Notes: generated from the letters alone by a model not told the origin. A stretch of 64,000 bases of DNA from Pseudomonas sp. PSKL.D1 (GCF_028898945.1 NZ_CP118607.1:2342001-2406000); one strand, 5' to 3'; numbered from the stretch's first letter, positions 8,169 to 20,250 are shown. Numbers and translations: made by a program.

Positions 8169-9056
8169 TCACCGACGTTTTCTCTTTTTTGCGGGCATGG
8201 GCGCTTCTTCAAATGCCTCCGGCGGCGGCGGTGCCGCGCGTACGTTGAAGGTGCGACAGATCACGTACCAGCACAGGGCCACGGTGAGGTTGTAGGGGAA
8301 CAGCACGGCCCAGAAGGGCAATTGCCAGTTCTTCTTGCCCTGCATTTCACCGGGTTCGCCGGTACGCCACGGGGCGTAGTGGCGCCAGGCTTCAGCGGGG
8401 GGGAGGCAGATGGCGTGCCAGGGTTTGTGCCACCAATTGGGTTCGCCGGGCGGGGGGAGCTTGTCGGGGCCGTGGTCCATGAAATGGCGCAGGTATTCCC
8501 AGACTTCGGCGACGTGTTTCACGCTGGCATCGGTGGGCTCGTTGCTGTCTATCCAGAAGCCGTCTTTCAGATGGAGGGTGCCGTCGGCGCGGTAGGGGGC
8601 GAGGGCAAGGGCGTGGCTGGTGCTGAAGGAGGCGCCGCCGAATTCGGTACGGCTGAAGAGGCCGCCGGCCATGGTGGGCCAGTCTAATGTGAGTAACTTG
8701 TCTGAATGCTGGCAGTAGATTTTTTTTGTGAGGCGGTTGAAATAGATGCTGGATAGGTTCTTGATGAAATAAATTCGGTAAATTAAGAACGGTGCAAAGG
8801 TAAGTGGAAGCAATAACCTAATCACTAGTCCTTCATAGTCACCGTTGAATGGTGCTTGCAGGGTGATTAGTTCAGGGTATGTAAGTGCGGCCATTGTCGC
8901 AATCATGGCTGTGTATATTTTTCCCATGAATACTGAGTCAATTGCCCACGGGTTGTGTAAGCTTAGTACGTGATTTGAGATTTTTTTTAGCTGGCCTCCA
9001 ATGGCTGGTTTAATTCGACTGTCGTGATGAGCGTTGAATAGCCATATTGTAGGCAT
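8169..9056 (-). CDS. DUF6708 membrane protein, copy 2; candidate immunity protein of a VasX-type module
   Basis: A 295-residue protein with hydrophobic segments near residues 45-65, 85-105 and 255-275, and a conserved middle (RTEFGGASFSTSHALALAP). The C-terminal half from about residue 170 is almost identical to the protein at 10437-11330, while the N-terminal half is only similar. The gene starts 4 bp after the stop of the truncated VasX-like gene, with GAGAGG as ribosome site, so they are coupled. DUF6708 proteins are commonly coded beside VasX-type toxins. A membrane immunity role is inferred, because colicin-like toxins need membrane-located protection. The N-terminal part is less GC-rich than its surroundings. 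Confidence 0.65.
   Translation of the reverse strand: MPTIWLFNAHHDSRIKPAIGGQLKKISNHVLSLHNPWAIDSVFMGKIYTAMIATMAALTYPELITLQAPFNGDYEGLVIRLLLPLTFAPFLIYRIYFIKNLSSIYFNRLTKKIYCQHSDKLLTLDWPTMAGGLFSRTEFGGASFSTSHALALAPYRADGTLHLKDGFWIDSNEPTDASVKHVAEVWEYLRHFMDHGPDKLPPPGEPNWWHKPWHAICLPPAEAWRHYAPWRTGEPGEMQGKKNWQLPFWAVLFPYNLTVALCWYVICRTFNVRAAPPPPEAFEEAPMPAKKRKRR
8240..8549 (-). repeat. duplicated block II, copy 2 (3' half of DUF6708 gene)
   Basis: About 310 bp nearly identical to 10508-10817 at a constant offset of 2268 bp. It codes the C-terminal half of DUF6708. Identity drops sharply beyond about 8550. Confidence 0.85.
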
Positions 9057-9060
9057 GAGA

Positions 9061-10440
9061 CTACCTCTCAAGCTTAAATTGTTTGTTGATTTTTATGTCG
9101 TCAAGCGAGCCTTGGTTGGCTTGGTATGTTATGTCCAGTATCAATTTCTTATACGTGTTGGCATCGATTTTGATGTTTATGACGAGACCGAAGGGTGTGG
9201 TATGGCAATGAGGCGTGAAGCTGATTGAAGTGGGGTGCTCGTCTTGACTGCCATCTCTTAAGGTGGCAGACCACTCACTTTGACCAATAATGAAGTCTCG
9301 CAGAATGATCGTGAACTCTGCTGTGCTCCGGGGTAGCTCTTTTTGTTGCGTGGTTTTGTTCCAGTGTGGATTAGGCCGTGACGCACCTTGCTTCCAAGCA
9401 CTTTCAAGTTTTCCTACGCCTAGGGCTTCAGCCTGATCGGCTGAGATCAGGGTGCCGACCGAATCGGCCTTGTCGCGGAACGGGTTGAACGGGGCCAGGG
9501 CCACGTACAGCGGGCTGTCGTGCTGGTCCAGCCATTGCTCCAGGCGTTTAAACCTGCGGTCCTGGTCTTCGGTGCCGGGCGTCGGCTGGCCCATCGGGTG
9601 AATCAGCAGGGCCAGGGCAACTTCCAGCCCGCGGGCAGAGAGGCGTTCGTCGCGGTCATAGCAAGCCAGTGCGGCGGCCAGGCTGTAAGGGTTGTCGATT
9701 TGGCTGGACTCGGCGGTGGCCAGCCAGGTGTCGTGGTCGTGGCTGGCCTGCAGGGCCCGTTCGCGGTGGGCGGTGATACGTTCCTCCAGCTGGTCGCGTT
9801 CGGCCAGAAACTGCAGGTACTTTTCGCGGTCGATGCGCTGCCCCAGGCGGGCGCCGTTCGGGGAGTAACGTTCGTGGGTGAGGGCGTCGTAGCGGGCAGC
9901 GGAATCGGACAGCGCCGGCCCTTTGCGCTCCAAACCCAGCCGGAATGCGGCCAGTTGCAGGTTGTCGACATCGTTCGGGTAGAGGCTTTGCAGGGTCTTG
10001 TCGAGCAGCATGGCCACCAGGTTGCGGTGGTGAAAGTCCCGGCTCTCGGCGCTCAGCTGCTCGGCATCGAGCCGGAAGCAGGCCGGTATTCGCTGGTGCT
10101 CCGGGGCTTCGGCGGGCCTCAGGTGGGGCAGGGGTTGCCTGGGCAGCAGGTCGCGCAGCTCCTTGTACAGGCCGGCGCCGTCGTACTCGTGGATGACCAG
10201 TTTCTGGCCCGAACGGCCCTTCATGAACACGTAGACGTAGCCAGGGCGCAGGGCACGCAGGGTGTAGGCCGAATGCTGCAGGGCCGGGAAGCCGTGTTCG
10301 AGGTTGAAGCCGGCGTCGGCATAGCGGTAGGCGGGGGCATCGGCACTGCGCGGGACGATGGCGTAGCGCACGGGCAGGATGGGGATGCGCGGAGTGCAGG
10401 GTGGGCCGGAGACGGCGCGGCTGACGGTGGCTTCATTCAT
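9061..10440 (-). CDS. VasX-like protein with two internal deletions (lacks pore-forming region)
   Basis: A 459-residue in-frame relative of the 997-residue protein at 11330-14323. Residues 1-96 match it almost exactly. Then 163 residues are missing (junction [11 protein letters not shown]), the match resumes through ADSVGTL, and about 373 further residues with all the hydrophobic helices are missing. The rest is a diverged C-terminal tail ([11 protein letters not shown]...FKLER). Start, stop and coupling are kept: ATG 10440 overlaps the upstream DUF6708 stop by 4 bp, and the next DUF6708 gene follows within 4 bp. It should not form pores by itself. It may be an orphan remnant or a decoy. Confidence 0.7.
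   Translation of the reverse strand: MNEATVSRAVSGPPCTPRIPILPVRYAIVPRSADAPAYRYADAGFNLEHGFPALQHSAYTLRALRPGYVYVFMKGRSGQKLVIHEYDGAGLYKELRDLLPRQPLPHLRPAEAPEHQRIPACFRLDAEQLSAESRDFHHRNLVAMLLDKTLQSLYPNDVDNLQLAAFRLGLERKGPALSDSAARYDALTHERYSPNGARLGQRIDREKYLQFLAERDQLEERITAHRERALQASHDHDTWLATAESSQIDNPYSLAAALACYDRDERLSARGLEVALALLIHPMGQPTPGTEDQDRRFKRLEQWLDQHDSPLYVALAPFNPFRDKADSVGTLISADQAEALGVGKLESAWKQGASRPNPHWNKTTQQKELPRSTAEFTIILRDFIIGQSEWSATLRDGSQDEHPTSISFTPHCHTTPFGLVINIKIDANTYKKLILDITYQANQGSLDDIKINKQFKLER
9448..10440 (-). repeat. duplicated block I, copy 2 (VasX N-terminal coding part)
   Basis: Nearly identical to 12842-14323 apart from scattered single-base differences and a 489-bp deletion whose ends carry the same 6 bp (gcgcag). 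Similarity stops abruptly at 9448. Confidence 0.9.
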
Positions 10441-11330
10441 TTGCGCTTTCCTTTGCGGAGCTGAGCAGGGGCTTGCTCGAAGGCTTCGGGCGGCGCAGGT
10501 GCAGGGCGTACGTTGAAGGTGCGACAGATCACGTACCAGCACAGGGCTACGGTGAGGTTGTAGGGGAACAGCACGGCCCAGAAGGGCAGTTGCCAGTTTT
10601 TCTTGCCCTGCATTTCACCGGGTTCGCCGGTGCGCCACGGGGCGTAGTGGCGCCAGGCTTCGGCGGGGGTGAGGCAGATGGCGTGCAGGGGTTTGTGCCA
10701 CCAGTTGGGTTCGCCGGGCGGGGGGAGCTTGTCGGGGCCGTGGTCCATGAAATGGCGCAGGTATTCCCAGACTTCGGCGACGTGTTTCACACTGGAATCG
10801 GTGGGTTCGTTGCTGTCGACCCAGAGGCAGTCTTTTTGGTGGAGGGTGCCGTCGGTGCGGCGGGGGGCGAAGGCGAGGGCGTAGCTGGTGCTGAAAGATG
10901 AGCCGCCGAACTCGGTGCGTTTGAATACCCCGCCACAGACATTGTTCCAGTCGAACATGAAAAGTTTTTTGCTGCGTTGGTAGTAGATTTTTTCGGAACT
11001 GCGATTAAAGTAAAATCCGGACAACCGCTTTATAAAGTAAATCCTATATACCAGAAAGGGAGCGAAAATTAATGGGGCAAGTGCCGTTCCGGCTATGAGC
11101 GCGGGATTGAAGGTATAAGGATCCCAAGCCTGCTCAGATAGCAGAAATGGATACAACCCTGCGGCGGATACGATGATGGCCGCGCTATGCAACTTCGCCA
11201 TGAACACAGCGTCTGTTATCCAAGGGTTGCGCAGGCACAGTATAATTTTGGATGAACTGGTTACCTGTCCTTTGATTGCAGGTTCATGTCCAGAGTGAGA
11301 GTGAGCGCTGAATAACCACGTAGTAGCCAT
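10437..11330 (-). CDS. DUF6708 membrane protein, copy 1; candidate immunity protein for the VasX-like toxin
   Basis: 297 residues; starts at ATG 11330, overlapping the stop of the full VasX-like gene by one base (TAATG), and ends with a 4-bp overlap onto the truncated copy. Hydrophobic segments lie near residues 43-65 ([20 protein letters not shown]), 80-102 and 255-275. The C-terminal half is almost the same as in the protein at 8169-9056; the N-terminal half differs in both residues and base composition. Translational coupling to a pore-former suggests a cognate immunity role, but this is inference: DUF6708 has no activity that I can name from motifs. Confidence 0.65.
   Translation of the reverse strand: MATTWLFSAHSHSGHEPAIKGQVTSSSKIILCLRNPWITDAVFMAKLHSAAIIVSAAGLYPFLLSEQAWDPYTFNPALIAGTALAPLIFAPFLVYRIYFIKRLSGFYFNRSSEKIYYQRSKKLFMFDWNNVCGGVFKRTEFGGSSFSTSYALAFAPRRTDGTLHQKDCLWVDSNEPTDSSVKHVAEVWEYLRHFMDHGPDKLPPPGEPNWWHKPLHAICLTPAEAWRHYAPWRTGEPGEMQGKKNWQLPFWAVLFPYNLTVALCWYVICRTFNVRPAPAPPEAFEQAPAQLRKGKRK
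10508..10817 (-). repeat. duplicated block II, copy 1 (3' half of DUF6708 gene)
   Basis: Partner of 8240-8549. Together with block I it brackets a diverged segment that holds the end of the toxin gene and the start of the DUF6708 gene. Confidence 0.85.
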
Positions 11331-14323
11331 TATTGGCGCTCCAGACGAAACGTCAAGGTGACTTCTTTATCTTCAGCCAAGCCTTGGTTGGGTTTGTAGG
11401 CAAGATGGAGTGAAGCATGATTTTGACCGGAGATTGTATTCTGAATGTGCAGGATTAGACCGCCCCCTACGATATAAACTTCAGGCGCTATTGAATGAGT
11501 AGTCAGCCCTTGGTCTTTATTTTCACTGCTTAAGCTTCCTGACCATTCGCTAGTCCCTAGAATAAAGCTGGGCAGGAATACAGTGAATTCTGCTGTTTCC
11601 TGAGGGGTGGGTACTTCGTTGTGTGTTATGGCTGTCCAGCTTGGTGGCGACCAGGCACTGTTTCTGTGCCACTGGGTATCTGTACCGCCAACACCGAGAG
11701 ATTGTGCTTGCTCAGATGTTAATAATTTAGGCGCGTAATGTTCGTCATGCCAGGCTTCGAGCTCAGCGAGTGGTGTAGAAAATTTAGGCAGTCGCTTTTT
11801 ATGGTCCAAGGCAATGCCAGAACGAATTTCGCCATCGTTTTTGCGGTTTCCAAACTGGCTACGTGCAGCCCATAATTCGATGGGGGAATGCAGATGTTCA
11901 TATGCCTTGGCATGTAAATAAAGTCCGCCTGCCATGATGGCTGCCCCGAATAGGAGTAACGCAGCTGCAGCCCAACCGGCGAAGGGAACTACTGACGTTA
12001 CGCCAGCAATAGCCAACCCTGCCTCAAGTGCAACAACCGAGCCTGCGGCTACTGTAATGCCACCGGCAAATGTATATGTCGCGGCATCAGCGCCGCCGTT
12101 ATTGTTTTGGCGCCACGCCTTTGCGCTGTCTGAAACAAGCCCCATTATTACTGCGGGATATCCCGTGAGGCGCGCAAACAAATTACTCCCTAGGAACTTG
12201 ACCAACCCATTGCCAAACGCCATCCCCGGCAAGGTACTGCTCAACTTCAAGATCAACGCTTTCTGCGTCGCTCGAACACTGACCAAGGTCGCCGCCGCCG
12301 CGCCGATTACGCCAAAGATTGAAGCCGCAAACCCGGTCGTGTATTCCGGCATGTTGCTTTTCTGCAGGCTGTTGTAGGCATTTTGCAGCGCCACCACATT
12401 GAACCAGAGCATGCCCGTGTTCAAAGCCCCGCCGCCGTTGGAGGTGAGCAAGCCGAGAAACGTGGGCTTGGCCCGCGCCGTCGTGGTCATTTCCAGCGTT
12501 ACGGTCCGGCTGCCTGAGATACGCAGTTGCTTCATCTCCTCAACCTGCGCCATCCCCTGCTTCAAATACCGCTCCACCTCCTGGCTAAACGGATTCTCCC
12601 GAATCGCCTGATCGGTAATCTGGTACCTAGCCCCCAATAACCCCAGCGCCTTCTCGGCATTGGCTTCCTGCGATGCTGCCATCACCTGCTGGCGCAAACT
12701 GCGGCTGGCATCCCAGCGCGTTTGCCCGCGCATGCGCTTGAGCACCACCGCATGCACCGACTGGGCGGTGAGGTCGGTGATGCCAGCAATCGCCGGAAAC
12801 CGTCCCGCCAACCCTTCGATCACGTTGTCGCCGCCGCCGAGCAGGGTGCCGACCGAATCGGCCTTGTCGCGGAACGGGTTGAACGGCGCCAGGGCCACGT
12901 ACAGCGGGCTGTCGTGCTGGTCCAGCCACTGCTCCAGGCGTTTAAACCTGCGGTCCTGGTCTTCGGTGCCGGGCGTCGGCTGGCCCATCGGGTGAATCAG
13001 CAGGGCCAGGGCAACTTCCAGCCCGCGGGCAGAGAGGCGTTCGTCGCGGTCATAGCAAGCCAGTGCGGCGGCCAGGCTGTAAGGGTTGTCGATTTGGCCG
13101 GACTCGGCGGTGGCCAGCCAGGTGTCGTGGTCGTGGCTGGCCTGCAGGGCCCGTTCGCGGTGGGCGGTGATACGTTCCTCCAGCTGGTCGCGTTCGGCCA
13201 GAAACTGCAGGTACTTTTCGCGGTCGATGCGCTGCCCCAGGCGGGCGCCGTTCGGGGAGTAACGTTCGTGGGTGAGGGCGTCGTAGCGGGCAGCGGAATC
13301 GGACAGCGCCGGCCCTTTGCGCTCCAGGCCCAGCCGGAATGCGGCCAGTTGCAGGTTGTCGACATCGTTCGGGTAGAGGCTTTGCAGGGTCTTGTCGAGC
13401 AGCATGGCCACCAGGTTGCGGTGGTGAAAGTCCCGGCTCTCGGCGCTCAGCTGCTCGGCATCGAGCCGGAAGCAGGCCGGTATTCGCTGGTGCTCCGGGG
13501 CTTCGGCGGGCCTCAGGTGGGGCAGGGGTTGCCTGGGCAGCAGGTCGCGCAGTTGATGCTGGTAGGCGGCCACCGACAGGCTCAGGTCCAGCGCCATGCC
13601 TTCGGCGTCGGCCAGGGCGACTACCGCCGGCACCTTGGGCTGGGCACCGGGGTAATGGCGGGCGGTGCCGAGCAGCCCGCCGAGGGGCAGGGTGCTGTTG
13701 AAGGCGTGGCTGCTCCAGGTCAGGGGCATCTGCTGGTCGGTGGGTTTGTAGTCTTCGACCCAGGTTTGCAGGGCGCTGACTGGCAACACGTGGGGTTGGG
13801 TGGACGGGGCCTGGTTGCCGTTGATGAGTTCGGCCATGTCCAACTGGCGCATGTGCCGCTGGCGCTGGGCCACCGAACCGGTGATGCGGGTGGTGACGGC
13901 GTTGCTCCACAGGTGCGGGCTGTAGGCAATCCACACTTCCCTGGCGGTGTCCTGGCAGGTGTCGGCCCAGACCCAGCGCATGCTGCGGCTGGCGCGCATG
14001 CAGTCGCGGCGGTGGTAGTGCTCCAGGCAGCGGTAGCGCAGCTCCTTGTACAGGCCGGCGCCGTCGTACTCGTGGATGACCAGTTTCTGGCCCGAACGGC
14101 CCTTCATGAACACGTAGACGTAGCCAGGGCGTAGGGCACGCAGGGTGTAGGCCGAATGCTGCAGGCCCGGGAAGCCGTGTTCGAGGTTGAAGCCGGCGTC
14201 GGCATAGCGGTAGGCCGGGGCGTCGGCACTGCGCGGGACGATGGCATAGCGCACGGGCAGGATGGGGATGCGCGGGGTGCAGGGCGGGCCGGAGACGGCG
14301 CGGCTGACGGTGGCTTCATGCAT
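11330..14323 (-). CDS. VasX-like type VI secretion colicin-type effector
   Basis: A 997-residue protein. Residues about 20-130 match the VasX N-terminal domain ([34 protein letters not shown]). A long soluble part, helical near 365-400 ([18 protein letters not shown]), follows. Residues about 635-805 contain several hydrophobic helices ([55 protein letters not shown]), as expected for a pore-former. Residues about 865-997 are a beta-rich tail. VasX effectors are delivered by VgrG tips and depolarise target membranes. AAGGAA lies before ATG 14323. No vgrG, hcp or adaptor gene is in the window, so delivery must come from elsewhere. The tail region is less GC-rich than the N-terminal part. Confidence 0.8.
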   Translation of the reverse strand: MHEATVSRAVSGPPCTPRIPILPVRYAIVPRSADAPAYRYADAGFNLEHGFPGLQHSAYTLRALRPGYVYVFMKGRSGQKLVIHEYDGAGLYKELRYRCLEHYHRRDCMRASRSMRWVWADTCQDTAREVWIAYSPHLWSNAVTTRITGSVAQRQRHMRQLDMAELINGNQAPSTQPHVLPVSALQTWVEDYKPTDQQMPLTWSSHAFNSTLPLGGLLGTARHYPGAQPKVPAVVALADAEGMALDLSLSVAAYQHQLRDLLPRQPLPHLRPAEAPEHQRIPACFRLDAEQLSAESRDFHHRNLVAMLLDKTLQSLYPNDVDNLQLAAFRLGLERKGPALSDSAARYDALTHERYSPNGARLGQRIDREKYLQFLAERDQLEERITAHRERALQASHDHDTWLATAESGQIDNPYSLAAALACYDRDERLSARGLEVALALLIHPMGQPTPGTEDQDRRFKRLEQWLDQHDSPLYVALAPFNPFRDKADSVGTLLGGGDNVIEGLAGRFPAIAGITDLTAQSVHAVVLKRMRGQTRWDASRSLRQQVMAASQEANAEKALGLLGARYQITDQAIRENPFSQEVERYLKQGMAQVEEMKQLRISGSRTVTLEMTTTARAKPTFLGLLTSNGGGALNTGMLWFNVVALQNAYNSLQKSNMPEYTTGFAASIFGVIGAAAATLVSVRATQKALILKLSSTLPGMAFGNGLVKFLGSNLFARLTGYPAVIMGLVSDSAKAWRQNNNGGADAATYTFAGGITVAAGSVVALEAGLAIAGVTSVVPFAGWAAAALLLFGAAIMAGGLYLHAKAYEHLHSPIELWAARSQFGNRKNDGEIRSGIALDHKKRLPKFSTPLAELEAWHDEHYAPKLLTSEQAQSLGVGGTDTQWHRNSAWSPPSWTAITHNEVPTPQETAEFTVFLPSFILGTSEWSGSLSSENKDQGLTTHSIAPEVYIVGGGLILHIQNTISGQNHASLHLAYKPNQGLAEDKEVTLTFRLERQ
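12842..14323 (-). repeat. duplicated block I, copy 1 (VasX N-terminal coding part)
   Basis: Full-length partner of 9448-10440. The 489 bp absent from copy 2 run from about 13553 to 14041 and are bounded by gcgcag at 13547-13552 and 14036-14041. Confidence 0.9.
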
Positions 14324-14468
14324 GGGCGTTCCTTACCTGTGTTCGGCTTTTTATCGAGCCATGAACACTAGCGAGGAACAGCGTGCTAGAGGGTTTTTGA
14401 GCGTCTGAAAATGCTGTAGGAAGAATCCATGAGATGTCTTCTGATTGTATGAATTGACACGCCAGCCG

Positions 14469-15068
14469 TCAGGCGCGGCCCTGCAGCAGGGCTTTCAGCG
14501 AGGCATCAAAATCCCGCAAGGCATCCGCCTGCACCGCGCGCTCATCGTCCTCGACCTGAGCCACATCGCCGAGCGCCTTGTGCGCCCGCCCTTCGGCACG
14601 GCCGATGTAGGTCATTTGTTCATCGAAAAAGCGTGCCACCACCCGGCTCTCGATGTCGGCGCTGGCCAGGCGGCTTTCGGTATCGAGCAGCACGATCACG
14701 TCCGGCTGGTCGGCGAGCAGGGTGTCCAGGTCTTCGTAGAACGTGACTTCGGCAAATTCCTGAGCCAGTGAGCGGGCCAGCCAGTCATACGCCTGGCTGC
14801 CGCCGTTGAGGGTGGCCACAGGCACGCCTTGAGCGCGGGCGTTTCCGGCAGTTTCACCACGGTGCTGCTGCAGGTAAGCCAGGGTGGTTTCGGCGTTGCG
14901 GCCCAACAGCACCGCTACACGCTGCCCCGGTGCCAGCGCCACATTGGAAATGGCCGTGGCGCTGTAAAAGTGCCCGTAAGGTTGTGCACCGCCAGTGGCC
15001 GCTGGCGAAGCGCAACCACCGAGGGCGGCGAACAGGGCGAACAGAGCTGCAAGCATGCCGGTTTTCAT
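14469..15068 (-). CDS. predicted lipoprotein of unknown function
   Basis: A 199-residue protein beginning MKTGMLAALFALFAALGGC, a clear lipoprotein signal with lipobox LGGC (cysteine at residue 19). The mature part has a VAVLLGRNAETTLAYL strand-helix, a conserved-looking SQAYDWLARSL, and DVIVLLDTESRLA. This resembles small alpha/beta lipoproteins of pseudomonads; I do not recognise a named family. Position 2 after the cysteine is Ala, so outer-membrane targeting is likely. It lies on the same strand as the VasX cluster, 145 bp upstream of it, and 101 bp downstream of the LysR gene. Confidence 0.75.
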   Translation of the reverse strand: MKTGMLAALFALFAALGGCASPAATGGAQPYGHFYSATAISNVALAPGQRVAVLLGRNAETTLAYLQQHRGETAGNARAQGVPVATLNGGSQAYDWLARSLAQEFAEVTFYEDLDTLLADQPDVIVLLDTESRLASADIESRVVARFFDEQMTYIGRAEGRAHKALGDVAQVEDDERAVQADALRDFDASLKALLQGRA

Positions 15069-15169
15069 GGGTGAGGCCTCGTCGATCAGTGAATGCCGCC
15101 ATCTTCCGCCTGGGCTGCCCCTTGCGGAACTTGATGGCATTCATGGTGGTTATCGACGAAGTCGATGCA

Positions 15170-16078
15170 TCACGCCGGGCTGGCCATGAACTGCAGGATG
15201 CGTTCGCGCAACCAGCGTTCGGCCGGGTCGCAGTCCTGGGCACCGCTCCAGACCATCGACAGTTCTGCCTCGGTGATGTCAAACGGTGCCGGGTCTGCAC
15301 GCAGGCTGCCGTCATCGGCCAGGGCGCAGGCGGCGTAGTCCGGCACGGTGGCGATCATTTCGGTGTTGCGCAGCAACGCGCGCAGGCTGCCGAACTGCGG
15401 CACCGCCAGCACCACCTTGCGGCTGCGGCCGATACGCGCCAGGTCGAGGTCGATGTTGCCGCTCATGTCGCCGGAGAACGACACCATCACATGGGGCCTG
15501 GCGCAGTATTCGTCCAGGGTCAGCGGGCCGGGGCGGTCATCGGCGCGCAGCACCCGCACGCCGATGTTGCGCAACTTGCGGCGTTTGGCAGTGGCAGGCA
15601 GGTCGGTGGTGTAGCTCACGCCCACCGAGATTTCGCCGCTGGCCAGCAGGCTGGGCATCAGCAGGAAGTTGGCGCGGCGCACCACCACGCTGATCTGCGG
15701 CGCTTCTTCTTGCAGGGCTTGCAGCAGGGCGGGGAACAGGCCGAACTCGGCATCGTCCGACAAGCCCAGGCGGAACACGTTGCAGCTATTGGCCGGGTCG
15801 AACTCGCGGGCGCGGCTGATGGCGGCCGAGATCACGTCCATGGCCGGGCCGAGTTCGGCGAAGATCTGCATCGCCCGTGGGGTCGGCTCCATGGCGCGGC
15901 CACTGCGGATCAACAACGGGTCGTCGAACAATTCGCGCAGGCGGGCGAGGGCAGCGCTGACGGTGGACTGGGTGATGAACAGCTTTTCACCCACGCGGGT
16001 CAGGTTGCGTTCGATCATCAGGGCCTCGAACAGCACCAGCAGGTTCATGTCGACGCGGCGCAGGTCGTTGCGGTTCAT
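15170..16078 (-). CDS. LysR-family transcriptional regulator
   Basis: 302 residues: N-terminal winged helix (LLVLFEALMIERNLTRVGEKLFITQSTVSAAL) and an effector-binding domain from about residue 90. The RRVDMNLLVLFEAL start is of the NodD/LeuO-like LysR subgroup. It is divergent from katG across 330 bp, an arrangement typical for LysR regulators and their targets. OxyR itself has two conserved cysteines in a known context that I do not see here, so it is not OxyR. Target and inducer are unknown. Confidence 0.85.
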   Translation of the reverse strand: MNRNDLRRVDMNLLVLFEALMIERNLTRVGEKLFITQSTVSAALARLRELFDDPLLIRSGRAMEPTPRAMQIFAELGPAMDVISAAISRAREFDPANSCNVFRLGLSDDAEFGLFPALLQALQEEAPQISVVVRRANFLLMPSLLASGEISVGVSYTTDLPATAKRRKLRNIGVRVLRADDRPGPLTLDEYCARPHVMVSFSGDMSGNIDLDLARIGRSRKVVLAVPQFGSLRALLRNTEMIATVPDYAACALADDGSLRADPAPFDITEAELSMVWSGAQDCDPAERWLRERILQFMASPA

Positions 16079-16159
16079 TCAGGTCGGCTCGTTGGGTAAG
16101 GAATGGGCGGTGTATTGAAGCATGAGGGCAGGCGTTGTGCCTTGTAGGAATGTGCCCTG

Positions 16160-16196
16160 ACAGAGCCAACCTATCACCCCGCTATAGCCACTCTAT
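16160..16196. promoter_or_regulatory. candidate OxyR/LysR-type site between the LysR gene and katG
   Basis: Four tetranucleotides follow each other every 11 bp: ACAG, CTAT, CTAT, CTAT at 16160, 16171, 16182 and 16193. OxyR consensus is ATAG-N7-CTAT-N7-ATAG-N7-CTAT, so two are exact and spacing is exact, but the third differs at two bases. The rest of the 330-bp gap shows nothing else that I can assign. Confidence 0.4.
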
Positions 16197-16402
16197 TAGA
16201 AACCTGCCGATGCTCGGCTAGTCTTCACTCTGGCCCCGCGTATCGGCGGTGTGGCAGCACCTGCGTGCAAGACCGCAATGCCGCGCCGTGACAGCTTCGC
16301 AAGCCCCGTGTAGACCTGATGAGGGGTAGGCATGAGCCCGTGTGCTCGGCTGAAAGAACACCTGGCATAGACCGGAAATCTGGATAACCGACCCAAAGGT
16401 AA

Positions 16403-18664
<2,262 letters not shown>

Positions 18665-18684
18665 CGTAATCGCAGGCGCACCCT

Positions 18685-18773
18685 CCTGTAGGAGCGGATT
18701 TATCCGCGATTCAGCCCACGCGGTTGATGGCACCGGCTTCGCCGGTGTTCGCGGCTAAAGCCGCTCCTACAGG
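18685..18773. repeat. REP pair after katG
   Basis: Arms CCTGTAGGAGCGG and its complement at the right end, with the same accggcttcgccggt centre as the element at 594. It begins about 20 bp after the katG stop. Confidence 0.85.
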
Positions 18774-18912
18774 ATTAGCGCCGGGCCAGCCGTAGGCCAT
18801 CCCGCCAATTCCAGGTCGGATAGATACAAAAACCTCCTTGTTCGTTCTGTTGCAATGCTTCTCAGGCGGCCGGCCTGAAACAGCGTGCTCTCAACGACAA
18901 GGAACACCGACC

Positions 18913-20124
18913 ATGCAAATGCCCCAGACCCTCAAAATCCGTAACGGCGACAAGGTCAAGCCGACCTTCTCTGCGCAAGAGTACGCCGCCCGCCATGCCC
19001 GCCTGCGGGCCTACATGGCCGAGCAGGATATCGAGGCGGCCATCTTCACCTCGTACCACAACGTCAACTACTACAGCGATTTCCTGTACTGCTCGTTCGG
19101 CCGCCCCTACGCCCTGGTGGTCACCCACGACAAGGTGGTGACGATCAGCGCCAACATCGACGGTGGCCAACCCTGGCGGCGCACGGTGGGCACCGACAAC
19201 ATCGTCTACACCGACTGGCAGCGCGACAACTACTTCGTCGCCATCCAGCAGGCGCTGCCCCTGGCATCGCGCATCGGCGTCGAGTTCGACCACCTCAACC
19301 TGCAAAACCACAGCAAGCTCGCCGCCTGCTACCCCCGGGCCGAACTGCTGGACATCGGTGCGCCGTGCATGCGCATGCGCATGATCAAATCGGCTGAAGA
19401 GCAGGCGCTTATCCGCCATGGCGCCCGGGTGGCCGACATCGGGGGCGCGGCAGTGGTGGAGGCCCTGCGCGACCAGGTGCCGGAGTACGAAGTGGCGCTG
19501 CATGCCACCCAGGCGATGGTGCGCGAAATTGCCAAAAGCTTCCCCGACAGCGAATTGATGGACACCTGGACCTGGTTCCAGTCCGGCCTCAACACCGACG
19601 GCGCACATAACCCGGTAACCAGCCGCAAGGTCAACAAAGGCGATATCCTCAGCCTTAACTGCTTCCCGATGATTGCCGGCTACTACACCGCGCTTGAGCG
19701 TACGTTGTTCCTCGATCACTGCCCGGACGATTACCTGCGCCTGTGGCAGGCCAACGTCGAGGTGCACGAGGCAGGGCTCAAGCTGGTGCGCCCGGGTATG
19801 CGTTGCTGCGACATTGCCCACGAGCTGAATGAAATTTTCCTGCGCCACGACCTGCTGCAATACCGCACCTTCGGCTATGGCCATTCGTTCGGCACCCTCA
19901 GCCACTACTATGGCCGCGAAGCGGGGCTTGAGCTGCGCGAAGACATCGACACGGTGCTGGAGCCGGGCATGGTGGTGTCGATCGAGCCGATGATCATGCT
20001 GCCCGAAGGTCGGCCGGGGGCAGGGGGGTACCGTGAGCATGACATCCTGATCGTCAATGAGACGGGCGCGGAGAACATCACAAAGTTCCCGTACGGGCCG
20101 GAGCACAACATCATTCGCAAATAA
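18913..20124 (+). CDS. creatinase (creatine amidinohydrolase)
   Basis: 403 residues, exactly the size of the well-studied P. putida creatinase, and very similar along its length (TSYHNVNYYSDFLYCSFGRP, DGGQPWRRTVGTDNIVYTDW). It hydrolyses creatine to sarcosine and urea in the cytoplasm as a homodimer with a pita-bread fold but no metal. The catalytic His is in TDGAHNPVT (about residue 232), with Glu residues in YTALERT and VSIEPMI. ATG 18913 with AAGGA upstream is preferred to the longer frame from 18838. Creatininase and sarcosine oxidase genes are not adjacent. A hairpin separates it from the MHS transporter. Confidence 0.95.
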   Translation: MQMPQTLKIRNGDKVKPTFSAQEYAARHARLRAYMAEQDIEAAIFTSYHNVNYYSDFLYCSFGRPYALVVTHDKVVTISANIDGGQPWRRTVGTDNIVYTDWQRDNYFVAIQQALPLASRIGVEFDHLNLQNHSKLAACYPRAELLDIGAPCMRMRMIKSAEEQALIRHGARVADIGGAAVVEALRDQVPEYEVALHATQAMVREIAKSFPDSELMDTWTWFQSGLNTDGAHNPVTSRKVNKGDILSLNCFPMIAGYYTALERTLFLDHCPDDYLRLWQANVEVHEAGLKLVRPGMRCCDIAHELNEIFLRHDLLQYRTFGYGHSFGTLSHYYGREAGLELREDIDTVLEPGMVVSIEPMIMLPEGRPGAGGYREHDILIVNETGAENITKFPYGPEHNIIRK

Positions 20125-20136
20125 AGCGCGTCGCCA

Positions 20137-20173
20137 GCCTCTTCGCGGGGCGTTGCACGGCCCGCGAAGAGGC
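20137..20173 (+). terminator. hairpin after creatinase
   Basis: GCCTCTTCGCGGG and CCCGCGAAGAGGC form a 13-bp perfect stem with an 11-nt loop, 12 bp after the creatinase stop. No T-run follows, so it may only partly stop transcription into the transporter gene. Confidence 0.65.
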
Positions 20174-20250
20174 AAGCCTTGATAACAACAATAATCCCTG
20201 TATGACCACCAGCCCCTGCCTCCAATTAGAACAACCAGAGGGTACCCGTC

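Noticed and set aside
9061..10440. Calling the shortened VasX-like gene a pseudogene
   Set aside because: Both deletions keep the frame, and start, stop and overlaps are intact, so I list it as a CDS while noting that it lacks the pore region.
12722..14134. Plus-strand frame opposite the VasX-like gene, repeated at 9520-10464
   Set aside because: It repeats only because the coding strand is duplicated; the composition is that of an antisense shadow, and the minus frame carries the VasX domain.
15170..16078. LysR gene next to katG taken as oxyR
   Set aside because: The effector domain lacks the two redox cysteines in their known context, and the N-terminus is of another LysR subgroup.
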